64,000 bases of DNA from Paracoccus aminovorans (GTDB lineage Bacteria; Pseudomonadota; Alphaproteobacteria; Rhodobacterales; Rhodobacteraceae), in contig NZ_KQ955208.1 of NCBI RefSeq assembly GCF_001546115.1, positions 209,452 through 273,451 of the forward strand, given 5' to 3'. This document shows positions 1 through 10,142 of the stretch, one piece after another. Every line of letters starts with the position of its first letter. Within the stretch, counting starts at the first letter, position 1. Under the pieces are notes generated by a model, which was not told where the DNA came from, did not search any database, and was given only the letters and a program-made list of their open reading frames with translations. Made by a program: the position numbers and the translations under genes.

Positions 1-339
1 AAGAGAGCTAACGACCGGGATAAAAGATGGCTGTACACTAATGACGAATTGATAAACAAAATAAATAACATATGTCAAAATCATAGTTTTAGCTTCACTT
101 CAAAAAAATCAGTGAGCCCAAAATCCCTTGCGGAATTTCTATATAAAATAGACTTCATCATCGCTCGAGATGAAGGTCCAGACGGCAAGATCCGTTGGAC
201 ACAGTTTGACCAAAACCGTCTGCTTCAAAGTCAATTTGTTGACTTTGGCTATAAGTGGGAGGTTCACCCAGCTTATCGCTGGGCATTGCAACCTAAATCT
301 GTCCACGAAATTCTTGAAGGCATTGCCATGACTGAGTAA
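1..339 (+). CDS. C-terminal part of a low-GC gene of unknown function
   Basis: The frame is open from the first base of the window, so the gene starts upstream; about 112 codons are visible. The end of the protein contains FIIARDEGPDGK and HPAYRWALQP, which faintly recall the C-terminus of Sll1717-type P-loop ATPases; this is only an impression. Base composition is clearly AT-richer than the neighbouring lepA, and codons such as ATA, AAT and TTG are common, which suggests horizontal acquisition. The TAA stop directly abuts the convergent lepA stop with no spacer. Function is not assigned. Confidence 0.7.
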   Translation, partial: KRANDRDKRWLYTNDELINKINNICQNHSFSFTSKKSVSPKSLAEFLYKIDFIIARDEGPDGKIRWTQFDQNRLLQSQFVDFGYKWEVHPAYRWALQPKSVHEILEGIAMTE

Positions 340-2139
340 TCACCCATCCATCTTCAGCGCCTGAATAAACGCCGTCTGCGGGATCTCGACCTTGCCGAAC
401 TGGCGCATCTTCTTCTTGCCGGCCTTCTGCTTCTCCAGCAGCTTCTTCTTGCGCGTCGCGTCGCCGCCGTAGCATTTCGCGGTCACGTCCTTGCGCATCG
501 CCGACAGCGTCTCGCGCGCGATCACGCGCGAGCCGATCGCGGCCTGGATCGGGATCTTGAACATGTGGCGCGGGATCAGTTCTTTCAGCTTTTCGACCAT
601 GACCCGGCCGCGCGATTCCGCCCGGTCGCGGTGCACCATGATCGACAGCGCATCGACCGGCTCGTCGTTCACCAGGATCGACATCTTGACCAGGAAATCC
701 TCGCGGTATTCCGAAAGCTGGTAGTCGAAGCTGGCATAGCCCTTGGTCACCGATTTCAGCCGGTCATAGAAGTCGAACACCACCTCGGCCAAGGGAAGGT
801 CATAGACCACCATGGCGCGGTTGCCGGCATAGGTCAGGTCCATCTGGATGCCGCGGCGGTCCTGGCACAGCTTCAGCACGTCGCCCAGGTATTCGTCGGG
901 CACCATGATCGTGGCCTTGATGCGCGGCTCCTCGATATGGTCGACATAGGTCAGGTCGGGCATGTCGGCGGGGTTGTGCAGTTCGCGCACCTCGCCGTCC
1001 TTCATGTGCAGGCGGAACACCACCGAGGGCGCGGTGGTGATCAGGTCGAGGTCGTATTCGCGTTCCAGCCGGTCGCGGATCACCTCCAGGTGCAGCAGGC
1101 CCAGGAAGCCGCAGCGGAAGCCGAAGCCCAAGGCGGCCGAGGTCTCCATCTCGTAGGAGAAGCTCGCGTCGTTCAGCGCCAGCTTCTCGATGGCGTCGCG
1201 CAGGGCCTCGAAATCGTTGGCATCGACCGGGAAGAGGCCGCAGAACACCACCGGCTGCGCCGGCTTGAAGCCCGGCAGCGGCGTGTCGGTGCCCTTGCGT
1301 TCGTGGGTGATGGTGTCGCCGACGCGGGTGTCGCGGACCTGCTTGATCGAGGCGGTCAGCACGCCGATCTCGCCCGGGCCCAGTTCGGCGATGTCCTGCA
1401 TCTGCGGGCGCAGCACGGCGAGCTTGTCGATGCCGTAGACGGCATTGGTCTGCATCATGCGGATGCGGTCGCCCTTTTTCACCACGCCGTCCATGACGCG
1501 GATCATCACCACCACGCCCAGATAGGCGTCATACCACGAATCGACCAGCATCGCCTTCAGCGGCGCGTTGCGGTCGCCCTTGGGGGCGGGCAGGCGGGTG
1601 ACGATGGCCTCCAGCACGTCGGGGATGCCGAGGCCGGTCTTGGCCGAGATCGGGATCGCGTCCGAGGCGTCGATGCCGATGACTTCCTCGATGTTTTCCT
1701 TGACCCGCTCGGGTTCCGCGGCCGGCAGGTCGATCTTGTTCAGCACCGGCACGATCTCGTGCCCGGCGTCGATGGCCTGGTAGACGTTGGCGAGCGTCTG
1801 CGCCTCGACGCCCTGGCTGGCATCGACGACCAAGAGCGAGCCCTCGACCGCGCGCATCGAGCGGCTGACCTCATAGGCGAAATCGACGTGGCCGGGGGTG
1901 TCGATCAGGTTCAGCACATAGGTGCGCCCGTCGCGCGCGGGATATTCGATGCGCACGGTGTTGGCCTTGATGGTGATGCCGCGCTCGCGCTCGATGTCCA
2001 TGCTGTCGAGCAGCTGGGCCTTCATGTCGCGTTCGGCCACCGTCCCCGTCAGCTGGATCAGGCGGTCGGCCAGGGTGGATTTGCCGTGGTCGATATGGGC
2101 CACGATCGAGAAATTGCGGATGAGGTCAAGGTCGGTCAT
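340..2139 (-). CDS. lepA: Elongation factor 4 (LepA), ribosome back-translocating GTPase
   Basis: A 599-residue translational GTPase of normal LepA length, which acts on stalled or mis-translocated ribosomes in the cytoplasm. The G motifs are visible: AHIDHGKST (G1), DTPGHVDF (G3) and NKIDLP (G4). The C-terminal LepA-specific domain ends [17 protein letters not shown]. The open frame extends far upstream, but the start [20 protein letters not shown] is chosen because family members begin a few residues before the P-loop. It lies 41 bp downstream of the EamA transporter gene on the same strand. Confidence 0.98.
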   Translation of the reverse strand: MTDLDLIRNFSIVAHIDHGKSTLADRLIQLTGTVAERDMKAQLLDSMDIERERGITIKANTVRIEYPARDGRTYVLNLIDTPGHVDFAYEVSRSMRAVEGSLLVVDASQGVEAQTLANVYQAIDAGHEIVPVLNKIDLPAAEPERVKENIEEVIGIDASDAIPISAKTGLGIPDVLEAIVTRLPAPKGDRNAPLKAMLVDSWYDAYLGVVVMIRVMDGVVKKGDRIRMMQTNAVYGIDKLAVLRPQMQDIAELGPGEIGVLTASIKQVRDTRVGDTITHERKGTDTPLPGFKPAQPVVFCGLFPVDANDFEALRDAIEKLALNDASFSYEMETSAALGFGFRCGFLGLLHLEVIRDRLEREYDLDLITTAPSVVFRLHMKDGEVRELHNPADMPDLTYVDHIEEPRIKATIMVPDEYLGDVLKLCQDRRGIQMDLTYAGNRAMVVYDLPLAEVVFDFYDRLKSVTKGYASFDYQLSEYREDFLVKMSILVNDEPVDALSIMVHRDRAESRGRVMVEKLKELIPRHMFKIPIQAAIGSRVIARETLSAMRKDVTAKCYGGDATRKKKLLEKQKAGKKKMRQFGKVEIPQTAFIQALKMDG

Positions 2140-2180
2140 GGCCGGGCTATACAGGGGCTTTGGCGTTGCGGAAAGGGGTT

Positions 2181-3083
2181 TCAGAGCGTCGCGAAGCCGG
2201 CTTCGCGCAGCTGCCGCCGGCGCAGCGCCGCCTCGCGCCACATCATGTAGCAGCCCGAGGCGACGATGATCGCGGCGCCGGTCAGGGTCAGCGTGTCGGG
2301 CCGCTCGGCGAAGACCAGGAAGGCGAGGATCAGGGCAAAGACCAGCCGGGCATAGCGATAGGGCGCGAGCGCCGAGGCCTCGCCCAGCCGGGTGGCGGCG
2401 ACCAGCAGCGCATAGCCGCCGACGCCGACGGTGATGCAGGCCAGAAACAGCAGCCATTGCCGCGGGCTCGGCATGACGAAGTCCTGCCCCAGCACCAGCC
2501 CCATCAGCACCGAGGCGACCAGGATGGCGAAGAAGGCCGAGGCGGCCAGCTGGTCGGAATGGATATGCGCGGGCACGCGGCGGGTGGCGATGTCGCGCGC
2601 CGCCAGGCCCAGCACCGCCAGCAGCGCCATCAGCGACACCGGCTGGAACCCCGCCAGCCCCGGCCGGATCACCAAGAGCACGCCGAGAAAGCCCGCGATG
2701 ATCGCGCTCCAGCGCCGCCAGCCGACCGGCTCGCCCAGAAACAGCGCCGCGCCCAGCACGATGGCCAGGGGCAGCGCCTGCATGATCGCCGAGGTCGAGG
2801 ACAGCTCGGTCAGCGCCAGCGCCACCACGATGCCGATCGAGCCCACCGCCTCCATCAAGCCGCGGAACAGCACGATGGGGCGCATCAGGTCGCGGGTGAA
2901 CAGCCGCCCGCCCTTGAGCTTCAGCATGGCGGCGAAGGCCAGGAAGCCCAGAAGCCCGATCAGGCCCAGCACCTGCGCAAAGGGCAGCTCGGCCGAGAGC
3001 AGCTTGATGAACATGTCCTCGAAGGCGAACAGCACCATCGAGACGACCATCAGGATCGCGCCGCGGAAATTTTCGGTGACCAT
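2181..3083 (-). CDS. EamA/DMT-superfamily inner-membrane transporter
   Basis: A 300-residue hydrophobic protein with about ten predicted membrane segments, starting [20 protein letters not shown] and ending in a basic cytoplasmic tail. Two EamA repeats are recognisable, the second around [16 protein letters not shown] onward. Such proteins export small metabolites or amino acids; the substrate cannot be read from sequence. It precedes lepA on the same strand and is divergent from the metal-binding protein at 3177, so the 93-bp gap holds both promoters. Confidence 0.88.
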   Translation of the reverse strand: MVTENFRGAILMVVSMVLFAFEDMFIKLLSAELPFAQVLGLIGLLGFLAFAAMLKLKGGRLFTRDLMRPIVLFRGLMEAVGSIGIVVALALTELSSTSAIMQALPLAIVLGAALFLGEPVGWRRWSAIIAGFLGVLLVIRPGLAGFQPVSLMALLAVLGLAARDIATRRVPAHIHSDQLAASAFFAILVASVLMGLVLGQDFVMPSPRQWLLFLACITVGVGGYALLVAATRLGEASALAPYRYARLVFALILAFLVFAERPDTLTLTGAAIIVASGCYMMWREAALRRRQLREAGFATL

Positions 3084-3176
3084 CAGCCGCAGCCTTCGTG
3101 CTAAAGGGGGGAATTGCGCCGGTGGCGCCTTGCCGCGATCATAGGCAGATCAGCGGCCGAGCGAAAGGATGGGCGA

Positions 3177-3362
3177 ATGAAATTCCGCGTCGAGGACATG
3201 AGCTGCGGCCATTGCACCGCCGCCATCGAAAAGGCCGTGGCCGAGGCCGGCGGCAGGGCGGCGACCGACCTGGCCGCGCGCAGCGTCAGCGTCGAGGGGC
3301 TGGAGCCCGAGCGCGCCGCGCAGGTGATTCGCGACGCCGGCTATACGCCGCAGCCGGCCTGA
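3177..3362 (+). CDS. Heavy-metal-associated (HMA) domain protein, CopZ-like
   Basis: A 61-residue single HMA domain starting MKFRVEDMSCGHCTAAIEKA. The metal-binding CxxC is C10-G-H-C13, and the ferredoxin-like fold is complete to DAGYTPQPA. Family members bind Cu(I) in the cytosol and pass it to P-type ATPases. The frame is open upstream, but this ATG is preceded by an AAGGA motif and fits the usual 60-70 residue length. No copper ATPase or regulator is adjacent, so the partner lies elsewhere. Confidence 0.88.
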   Translation: MKFRVEDMSCGHCTAAIEKAVAEAGGRAATDLAARSVSVEGLEPERAAQVIRDAGYTPQPA

Positions 3363-3538
3363 GCGGCAGCGGCGAGCCTGGCGCATATCTTGCGTCTCTG
3401 CCCTCGCGCCGCCGCGATCCGTGGTCACGGCCGCGCGATTGAGCCGAGAGCGGGCTTCTGCTAGAGTCCTGCGGATAAGATCTGCGGCCTCAAAGGGGCA
3501 TGAACCCCATCGCCGTGGCAGGAGCCGAGGAGACAGAG

Positions 3539-3844
3539 ATGATGAACCGCCTGATGATCGCCGCCGCCGCGGTGGTCCTGACCGCGCCGCTTGCCGTCGC
3601 CGGTCCCATCGATTCCGCCTGCATGCGGTCGGATCGCGGCGCCAGCAACCGCCAGACCTGCGGCTGCATCCAGCAGGTTGCCGACCAGACGCTGTCGCGC
3701 GCCGACCAGCGCCGCGCCGCGCGCTTCTTCCGCGATGCGGATGCGGCGCAGGAGGTGCGCATGTCGAAAAGCGATTCCGACAACGCCTTCTGGGCGCGCT
3801 ACAAGAATTTCGCGTCAGCGGCCGAGGCCTATTGCGCGCGCTGA
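3539..3844 (+). CDS. Small secreted cysteine-containing protein, conserved in Rhodobacterales
   Basis: A 101-residue protein with a clear signal peptide (MMNRLMIAAAAVVLTAPLAVA, cleavage before GPIDSAC). The mature part has four cysteines (CMRSD, TCGC, YCAR) that could form disulfides. Homologues in the order are often labelled arginine transporter without evidence I know of; function is unknown. An AGGAG six bases upstream selects the first of two tandem ATG codons. It ends 10 bp before the sirtuin gene and probably shares its transcript. Confidence 0.8.
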   Translation: MMNRLMIAAAAVVLTAPLAVAGPIDSACMRSDRGASNRQTCGCIQQVADQTLSRADQRRAARFFRDADAAQEVRMSKSDSDNAFWARYKNFASAAEAYCAR

Positions 3845-3854
3845 GGATGATCCG

Positions 3855-4535
3855 ATGCGCATCGCGGTGCTGACCGGGGCCGGGATCTCGGCCGAAAGCG
3901 GGATCAGGACGTTCCGCGCCACCGACGGGCTGTGGGAGGAGCACCGCATCGAGGACGTGGCGACGCCCGAGGGCTTTCGCCGCGACCCCGCGCTGGTGCA
4001 TCGCTTCTACAACACCCGCCGGGCCGATGCCGCCCGCGCCCAGCCCAATGCCGCGCATCGGGCGCTGGCGGAACTGGCCCGGCACCACCAGGTTACGCTG
4101 ATCACCCAGAACGTCGACGACCTGCACGAGCGCGGCGGCTCGGCCGAGGTCATCCACATGCACGGCAGCCTGCTCGGCGCGCTTTGCGCGGCTTGCGGCC
4201 ATCGCTGGCCGGCCGCGCTGGTCATGCGCGTGTCGGATGCCTGCCCGGGTTGCGGCGCGCCGCAGACGCGGCCCGACATCGTCTGGTTCGGCGAGATTCC
4301 CTATCACATGGAGCGGATCTGGGAGGCGGTCGAGACGGCCGAGATCTTTGCCGCCATCGGCACCTCGGGCCAGGTCTATCCGGCGGCGGGGCTGGCGCAG
4401 CACGCGCGCCGCGCCGGGGCGCGCACGGTCGAGCTGAACCTTGCCGCCTCGGCCGTCGCGGGCGATTTCGGCGAGCGGCTGACCGGCCCCGCGACGCGGG
4501 TCGTGCCGGAGTGGGTCGCGACGCTGTGCCGTTGA
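3855..4535 (+). CDS. cobB: NAD-dependent protein deacylase, sirtuin (CobB type)
   Basis: A 226-residue class III sirtuin that removes acyl groups from lysines using NAD, regulating metabolic enzymes. Visible motifs: GAGISAESGI (NAD binding), TQNVDDLH, HMHGS with the catalytic His, and paired Cys zinc ligands CAACGH and CPGCG. An Arg-rich YNTRRADAA segment corresponds to the substrate-selecting region of desuccinylase-type sirtuins. The start MRIAVLTGAGIS begins directly at the Rossmann fold, as in other short bacterial members. It converges with glyA. Confidence 0.95.
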   Translation: MRIAVLTGAGISAESGIRTFRATDGLWEEHRIEDVATPEGFRRDPALVHRFYNTRRADAARAQPNAAHRALAELARHHQVTLITQNVDDLHERGGSAEVIHMHGSLLGALCAACGHRWPAALVMRVSDACPGCGAPQTRPDIVWFGEIPYHMERIWEAVETAEIFAAIGTSGQVYPAAGLAQHARRAGARTVELNLAASAVAGDFGERLTGPATRVVPEWVATLCR

Positions 4536-4636
4536 GGCGCGGGGCGGGAACGGGGATGGCGACCCGTCCGTGAAGGGCGGCGCGGCCCTGCGCAGAGCGA
4601 TCGCGGCCGCGTGGCCGAGAAAACCCCGAAACGCAA

Positions 4637-4669
4637 CGCGGCGGCCGGGCCATTTGCCCCGCCGCCGCG
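4637..4669. terminator. GC-rich hairpin between converging cobB and glyA
   Basis: CGCGGCGG at 4637-4644 pairs with CCGCCGCG at 4662-4669 around a loop containing CATTTGCC. There is no strong T run on either side, so intrinsic termination is possible but not certain. Confidence 0.4.
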
Positions 4670-4708
4670 CCGGTCCTGCAGCGCGGGGTCGCCCCCCGCG
4701 CGATGTCC

Positions 4709-5992
4709 TCACATGCCCTTGTACAGCGGGAATTTCGCGCAGAGCGCCTCGACCTCGGCCTTGACGCGGGCCTCGACCTCGGCGTTGCCGGCCTCGCCGT
4801 TCGAGGCCAGCCCGTCCACCACCTCGACGATCCAGCGCGCGATCTGGCGGAACTCCGCCTCGCCGAAGCCGCGCGTGGTGCCGGCCGGCGCGCCCAAGCG
4901 CACGCCCGAGGTCACGAAGGGCTTCTCGGGGTCGAAGGGCACGCCGTTCTTGTTGCAGGTGATATGCGCCCGACCCAGCGCCGCCTCGGTCGCCTTGCCG
5001 GTCACGCCCTTGGGACGCAGATCGGCCAGGCACAGGTGGTTGTCGGTGCCGCCCGAGACGATGTCGATGCCGCCCTTCATCAGCTCGTCGGCCATGGCCT
5101 GCGCGTTCTTCACCACCTGGGCCGCGTAATCGCGAAAGCCCGGGCGCAGCGCCTCGCCGAAGGCCACCGCCTTGGCCGCGATCACATGCATCAAGGGGCC
5201 GCCCTGCAGGCCGGGGAACACCGCCGAGTTGATCTTCTTCGCGATCTCGGCATCGTTGGTCAGCACCATGCCGCCGCGCGGGCCGCGCAGGGATTTATGC
5301 GTCGTCGTGGTCACGACATGGGCATGCGGCAAGGGCGAGGGATGCTGGCCGCCCGCCACCAGGCCCGCGATATGGGCCATGTCGACCATCAGGTAGGCGC
5401 CGACCTCGTCGGCGATCTTGCGGAACTCGGCCCAGTCCCAGATGCGGCTGTAAGCGGTGCCGCCGGCGACGATCAGCTTGGGCTTGTGCTCATGCGCCTT
5501 TTTCCGCACGTCCTCCATGTCCAGCAGCTGGTCCTGCTGGCGCACGCCGTAGCTGACGACGTTGAACCACTTGCCCGACATGTTGACCGGCGAGCCATGC
5601 GTCAGGTGGCCGCCCGAATTGAGGTCGAGCCCCATGAAGGTGTCGCCGGGGCTGAGCAGCGCCAGGAACACGGCCTGGTTCATCTGGCTGCCCGAATTCG
5701 GCTGCACATTGGCGAAGCCGCAGTCGAACAGTTGCTTGGCGCGCTCGATCGCCAGGTCCTCGACGATGTCGACATATTGGCAGCCGCCGTAATAGCGCTT
5801 GCCCGGGTAGCCCTCGGCGTATTTGTTGGTCAGGACCGAGCCCTGCGCCTCGAGCACCGCCTTCGAGACGATGTTCTCGGACGCGATCAGCTCGATCTCG
5901 TCGCGCTGCCGGCCAAGCTCCTGACGGATCGCCCCGAAAATCGCAGGGTCGCGGCTGTCGAGTGTTTCGGTGAAAAATCCGGTGTCGGTCAT
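4709..5992 (-). CDS. glyA: Serine hydroxymethyltransferase
   Basis: A 427-residue PLP enzyme converting serine and tetrahydrofolate to glycine and 5,10-methylene-THF, the main entry to one-carbon metabolism. The PLP lysine is in [16 protein letters not shown], and the N-terminal SENIVSKAV and [13 protein letters not shown] segments are typical. A start four codons upstream (MRDKM) is possible, but GAGGGA lies just before [11 protein letters not shown], so that ATG is preferred. Length is normal for the family. It is divergent from the NAD kinase gene. Confidence 0.97.
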   Translation of the reverse strand: MTDTGFFTETLDSRDPAIFGAIRQELGRQRDEIELIASENIVSKAVLEAQGSVLTNKYAEGYPGKRYYGGCQYVDIVEDLAIERAKQLFDCGFANVQPNSGSQMNQAVFLALLSPGDTFMGLDLNSGGHLTHGSPVNMSGKWFNVVSYGVRQQDQLLDMEDVRKKAHEHKPKLIVAGGTAYSRIWDWAEFRKIADEVGAYLMVDMAHIAGLVAGGQHPSPLPHAHVVTTTTHKSLRGPRGGMVLTNDAEIAKKINSAVFPGLQGGPLMHVIAAKAVAFGEALRPGFRDYAAQVVKNAQAMADELMKGGIDIVSGGTDNHLCLADLRPKGVTGKATEAALGRAHITCNKNGVPFDPEKPFVTSGVRLGAPAGTTRGFGEAEFRQIARWIVEVVDGLASNGEAGNAEVEARVKAEVEALCAKFPLYKGM

Positions 5993-6138
5993 CTTGTCCC
6001 TCATGCAAAAAGACGGCTCGGCCGGGTTCTAGCGGCTTTTGCCGCGTCCCGCTAGGACGGATGCGACGCGGGTTCGGTAGATTATCCCATATGCCAAAGG
6101 GTCTTGCGCCCGCGCCGCCCGGCGCCATGATGGCGGGC

Positions 6139-6888
6139 ATGAAGCTGCATTTCATCGCCTCGAGCACCGAAACCGCCGTCACCGCCGCCGAGACGCTGTC
6201 CGAGCGCTATGGCCATGTGCCGCTGCGCGAGGCCGAGGTGATCGTCGCCCTGGGCGGCGACGGGCTGATGCTGTCGGTGATGCATCAGAATCGCGGGCTG
6301 CCGGTCTATGGCATGAACCGCGGCACCATCGGCTTCCTGATGAACAACTACTCGGTCCATGACCTGACGGCCCGCATCGCCGAGGCCGAGGAGACGGTGA
6401 TCCACCCGCTGGCGATGACCGCCGGCACCACCGACGGGCACGAGCATTGCGCGCTGGCGATCAACGAGGTCAGCATGTTGCGCGCCGGCCCGCAGGCGGC
6501 GCGGCTGCAGATCAGCGTGAACGGCACGGTGCGCATGCCGGAACTGGTCTGCGACGGGGCGCTGCTGTCGACCCCGGCGGGTTCGACCGCCTATAATTAT
6601 TCGGCGAACGGGCCGATCCTGCCCTTGGGCAGCGACGTGCTGGCTCTGACCGCCATTGCCGCCTTCCGGCCCCGGCGCTGGCGCGGCGCCATCCTGCCCA
6701 GCGCCGCGACGCTGCGCTTCGACGTGCTGGAACCCGACAAGCGCCCGGTCATGGCCGATGCCGATTCGCGCGGCGTCGATTCGGTCTTGTGGGTCGAGGT
6801 GCGCTCGGAAACCTCGGTCAGCCACCGCTTGCTGTTCGACCCCGGCCACGGGCTGGAGGAACGGCTGATGCGCGAACAATTCGTTTGA
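6139..6888 (+). CDS. nadK: NAD kinase
   Basis: A 249-residue enzyme phosphorylating NAD to NADP. The diagnostic GGDGLMLS motif is present, followed by YGMNRGTIGFLMN and the conserved TPAGSTAYNYSANGPILP segment. Its length matches compact alphaproteobacterial members. Start choice is uncertain: ATG codons at 6127 and 6130 are in frame, and MKLHFIAS is chosen because it begins at the first core strand. It is followed 32 bp later by prfC on the same strand. Confidence 0.95.
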   Translation: MKLHFIASSTETAVTAAETLSERYGHVPLREAEVIVALGGDGLMLSVMHQNRGLPVYGMNRGTIGFLMNNYSVHDLTARIAEAEETVIHPLAMTAGTTDGHEHCALAINEVSMLRAGPQAARLQISVNGTVRMPELVCDGALLSTPAGSTAYNYSANGPILPLGSDVLALTAIAAFRPRRWRGAILPSAATLRFDVLEPDKRPVMADADSRGVDSVLWVEVRSETSVSHRLLFDPGHGLEERLMREQFV

Positions 6889-6920
6889 GGCCGTGACCGG
6901 GGCAGGGTAAAGGGCCGGGC

Positions 6921-8516
6921 ATGAGCAACGCCCCCATTCTTCCGCCCGAAATCGCCCGCCGCCGGACCTTCGCGATCATCTCGCACCCGGACGCCGGCAA
7001 GACCACGCTGACCGAGAAGTTCCTGCTGTTCGGCGGCGCGATCCAGATGGCCGGCCAGGTCCGCGCCAAGGGCGAGGCGCGGCGCACCCGCTCGGACTTC
7101 ATGAAGATGGAGCAGGACCGCGGCATCTCGGTCTCGGCCTCCGCCATGAGCTTCGAGTTCGGCGAATACCGCTTCAACCTGGTGGACACGCCCGGCCACA
7201 GCGACTTTTCCGAGGACACCTATCGCACGCTGACCGCGGTGGACGCCGCGATCATGGTCATCGACGGCGCCAAGGGGGTGGAAAGCCAGACCCGCAAGCT
7301 GTTCGAGGTCTGCCGGCTGCGCGACCTGCCGATCCTGACCTTCTGCAACAAGATGGACCGCGAGAGCCGCGACACCTTTGAGATCATCGACGAGATCCAG
7401 GAGAATCTGGCCATCGACGTGGCGCCGGTCAGCTGGCCCATCGGCATGGGCCGCGACTTCATCGGTGCCTATGACCTCTTGCACGACCGGCTAGAGATCA
7501 TGGACCGCGCCGACCGCAACAAGGTCGCGGAGACGGTGCAGATCACCGGGCTCGACGACCCCAAGCTGGCCGAGCATGTGCCGGCCGAGCAGCTGGCGAA
7601 GCTGCGCGAAGAGCTGGAGATGGCGCGCGAACTGCTGCCCGCCTTCGACCGCCAGTCCTTCCTGGAGGGGCACATGACGCCGATCTGGTTCGGCTCGGCG
7701 ATCAACAGCTTCGGCGTCAAGGAGCTGATGACCGGCATCGGCGAGTTCGGCCCGGCGCCGCAGCCGCAGAACGCCGCCGAGCGCCAGATCTCGCCCGAGG
7801 AAAACCCGGTGACCGGCTTCGTCTTCAAGGTGCAGGCCAATATGGACCCCAAGCACCGCGACCGGGTGGCCTTCGTGCGCCTGGCCTCGGGACATTTCGA
7901 GCGTGGGATGAAGCTGCTGCATGTGCGCTCGAAGAAGCCGATGGCGGTCTCGAATCCGGTGCTGTTCCTGGCCGCCGACCGCGAGCTGGCCGAGGAGGCT
8001 TGGGCGGGCGACATCATCGGCATCCCGAACCACGGCCAATTGCGCATCGGCGACGCGCTGACCGAGGGCGAGGCGCTGCGCTTTACCGGCATCCCCAGTT
8101 TCGCGCCCGAGCTTTTGCAGACCGTGCGCGCGGGCGATCCGATGAAGGCCAAGCATCTGGAAAAGGCGCTGATGCAATTCGCCGAGGAGGGCGCGGCCAA
8201 GGTGTTCAAGCCGATGATCGGTTCGGGCTTCATCGTCGGCGTGGTCGGCGCGCTGCAATTCGAGGTGCTGGCCAGCCGGATCGAGATCGAATACGGCCTG
8301 CCGGTGCGGTTTGAATCGTCGCAATTCACCAGCGCGCGCTGGGTCGCCGGGCCCAAGGACAAGGTCGAGGCCTTTGCCCAGGCGAACAAGGGCCATATGG
8401 CGCAGGACCATGACGGCGACCTGGTCTATCTGACGCGGCTACAATGGGACATCGACCGCGTCGGGCGCGACCATCCCGAGCTGAAGCTGACGGCGACGAA
8501 GGAGATGATGGTCTGA
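6921..8516 (+). CDS. prfC: Peptide chain release factor 3
   Basis: A 531-residue translational GTPase that ejects RF1/RF2 from the ribosome after peptide release. Motifs: SHPDAGKTTLTEKFL (G1), DTPGHSDFSEDTYR (G3), NKMDRESRD (G4), then the RF3-specific C-terminal domain ending DHPELKLTATKEMMV. Length is normal (about 525-535). It follows nadK closely and may be cotranscribed. The 285-bp gap downstream contains short GC-rich inverted repeats but no gene or RNA I can support. Confidence 0.97.
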   Translation: MSNAPILPPEIARRRTFAIISHPDAGKTTLTEKFLLFGGAIQMAGQVRAKGEARRTRSDFMKMEQDRGISVSASAMSFEFGEYRFNLVDTPGHSDFSEDTYRTLTAVDAAIMVIDGAKGVESQTRKLFEVCRLRDLPILTFCNKMDRESRDTFEIIDEIQENLAIDVAPVSWPIGMGRDFIGAYDLLHDRLEIMDRADRNKVAETVQITGLDDPKLAEHVPAEQLAKLREELEMARELLPAFDRQSFLEGHMTPIWFGSAINSFGVKELMTGIGEFGPAPQPQNAAERQISPEENPVTGFVFKVQANMDPKHRDRVAFVRLASGHFERGMKLLHVRSKKPMAVSNPVLFLAADRELAEEAWAGDIIGIPNHGQLRIGDALTEGEALRFTGIPSFAPELLQTVRAGDPMKAKHLEKALMQFAEEGAAKVFKPMIGSGFIVGVVGALQFEVLASRIEIEYGLPVRFESSQFTSARWVAGPKDKVEAFAQANKGHMAQDHDGDLVYLTRLQWDIDRVGRDHPELKLTATKEMMV

Positions 8517-8801
8517 GACGCAGCAGGAGGCCTTTGCGGCCTGCATGGTTGCCATCCGGCCTTGCAGAGTCGGCGCAGAAAGGCCGCCTTGCTGCGTGGA
8601 GGCAAATTGAGCATGTGCATGGCGTGGAGCGGAGTGCGGCATGCCGCCCACGGCTTTGCGCGGATTTCTGACCTATGCCGGGACCGGCGTGACTGATCGC
8701 GGCCGATAAGTCCAAGCGGATCGACTTCCAGCGGAACCTGATTCCCGGCCGCCGGCTTAGTGTGCGCAATGGAACGGCCACCCCGCGCTTGCCGACCTGC
8801 C

Positions 8802-9611
8802 CTAATCCGCCACCTCATCCGTCCAGACCGTGAACTCGCGCAGTTCATGCGTGCCGAAGCTCGAGATCAGGGCGGCGTCGGCGGCATCCCTGCCGTGGCC
8901 GATGGTGATGCGGCCGATGCGCGGCGCGTTGTTGCGCGGGTCGAAGGTCCACCAGCGGCCCGACAGCCAGACATGCATCCAGGCGGCGAAATCCATCGGA
9001 TCGGGGCTTTTCGGCACACCGATGTCGCCCAGGTGGCCGAAGGCATAGCGCGCCGGGATATTCAGGCAGCGGCACAGCGTAATGGCCAGATGCGCGAAGT
9101 CTCGGCACACGCCCTTGCGCTCGGCATAGGCGCTGTGGGCGGTGCGGAACTGGTCCGCATCGCCATAGCTGAAGGCCAGATGGGCATGGGCAAAGTCGCA
9201 GATCGCCTGCACCCGCGCCCAGCCCGGGGCCACCTGGCCGAACAGATCCCAGGCCAGTTCGCCCAGGAGATCGGTCTCGCAATAGCGGCTGGCGGCGAGA
9301 TAGGGCAGCACCGCGTCGGGCAGGGCCTCGACCGGGCTTTCCTCGGCCGCGGGAAACACCGGGTCGGGCAGGCCGCTGTCGGCGATCACCGCATCGCTTT
9401 CCAGCGTGAAGCACCCGCCCGGAGCGGTCAGCCGGGTGCGCAGGTTGCCGAACATGTCGATATGGGTCGCATGCGGCACGGCGGGATCGGTGCGGAACGC
9501 CTCGGGCGCGCGCAGGTCCAGCCGGCGTTCCGGGCGCGCCGTCAGCTGCGCGATCAGCGGCAGCGGCGCGGCGGATTCCAGTGTGATGCGATAGCCATAG
9601 CGGATCAGCAT
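8802..9611 (-). CDS. Transglutaminase-like cysteine protease family protein
   Basis: A 269-residue protein with an N-terminal beta domain (MLIRYGYRITLES) and a transglutaminase core. The catalytic triad is visible: Cys in RKGVCRDFAHLAITLCR, His in AAWMHVW, and Asp in WTFDPRNNAPRIGR. Bacterial members are putative peptidases or amidases of unknown substrate. Its ATG overlaps the TGA of the upstream OsmC gene (TGATG at 9611), suggesting translational coupling. Confidence 0.9.
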   Translation of the reverse strand: MLIRYGYRITLESAAPLPLIAQLTARPERRLDLRAPEAFRTDPAVPHATHIDMFGNLRTRLTAPGGCFTLESDAVIADSGLPDPVFPAAEESPVEALPDAVLPYLAASRYCETDLLGELAWDLFGQVAPGWARVQAICDFAHAHLAFSYGDADQFRTAHSAYAERKGVCRDFAHLAITLCRCLNIPARYAFGHLGDIGVPKSPDPMDFAAWMHVWLSGRWWTFDPRNNAPRIGRITIGHGRDAADAALISSFGTHELREFTVWTDEVAD

Positions 9612-10033
9612 CAGGCGACCGTCACCTCCATGGTGATCTCGGCATTCAGCACCTTGCTGACCGGGCAGCCCTTTTCGGCCTTGCGGGCGGCGTCCTCGAT
9701 CACGGCCTTGTCGCCCGTGCCGGTGATGGTGGTGCTGAGATGCGCGGTCTTGATCGCGAAGCCGTCGCCTTCCTGGTCGAGGCCGATCTTCGAGGTGGTC
9801 TGGATGGTTACCTCCGTCACCCCGGCCTCGGCCAGGATCTTCGACAGCGCCATGCTGAAGCAGGCGGCATGGGCGGCGCCGATCAGCTCCTCGGGGTTGG
9901 TGCCGGGCTTGCCCTCGAAGCGGGTGTTGAAGCCATAGGGCTGGTCCGAGAGCGCGCCCGATTTGGTCGAGATCACGCCCTTGCCGTCCTTGAGCCCGCC
10001 CTGCCATTTCGCCGAGCCATAGTTCACGATCAT
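9611..10033 (-). CDS. OsmC-family organic hydroperoxide reductase
   Basis: A 140-residue OsmC/Ohr-fold peroxidase. The two redox cysteines lie in AAHAACFSMAL and EKGCPVSKVLNAEI, and the N-terminal GSAKWQGGLKDGKG is typical of the OsmC subgroup. It detoxifies organic hydroperoxides with dihydrolipoyl-type reductants. GGAGG seven bases before MIVNYGSAKW decides the start and rules out the longer open frame. It is the first gene of a two-gene unit with the transglutaminase-like protein. Confidence 0.93.
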   Translation of the reverse strand: MIVNYGSAKWQGGLKDGKGVISTKSGALSDQPYGFNTRFEGKPGTNPEELIGAAHAACFSMALSKILAEAGVTEVTIQTTSKIGLDQEGDGFAIKTAHLSTTITGTGDKAVIEDAARKAEKGCPVSKVLNAEITMEVTVA

Positions 10034-10142
10034 GATCCGTCCTCCGGTTTGCTGCGATGGGGTCGGGGGCACAACGCGCGACGGCTTGCGCGGTTTCACC
10101 CGCCGGCCTATGCCGGCCGGCAAGCAGGGGAAGGGGAGACGC

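Noticed and set aside
565-2250. Long plus-strand frame opposite lepA, rich in His, Gln and Asp
   Set aside because: Antisense shadow of a conserved GTPase gene in high-GC DNA; composition is unlike a protein and no ribosome binding site is present.
8517-8801. Possible tRNA or small RNA in the gap after prfC
   Set aside because: No cloverleaf, CCA end or clear promoter/terminator pair could be traced; only short GC-rich inverted repeats.
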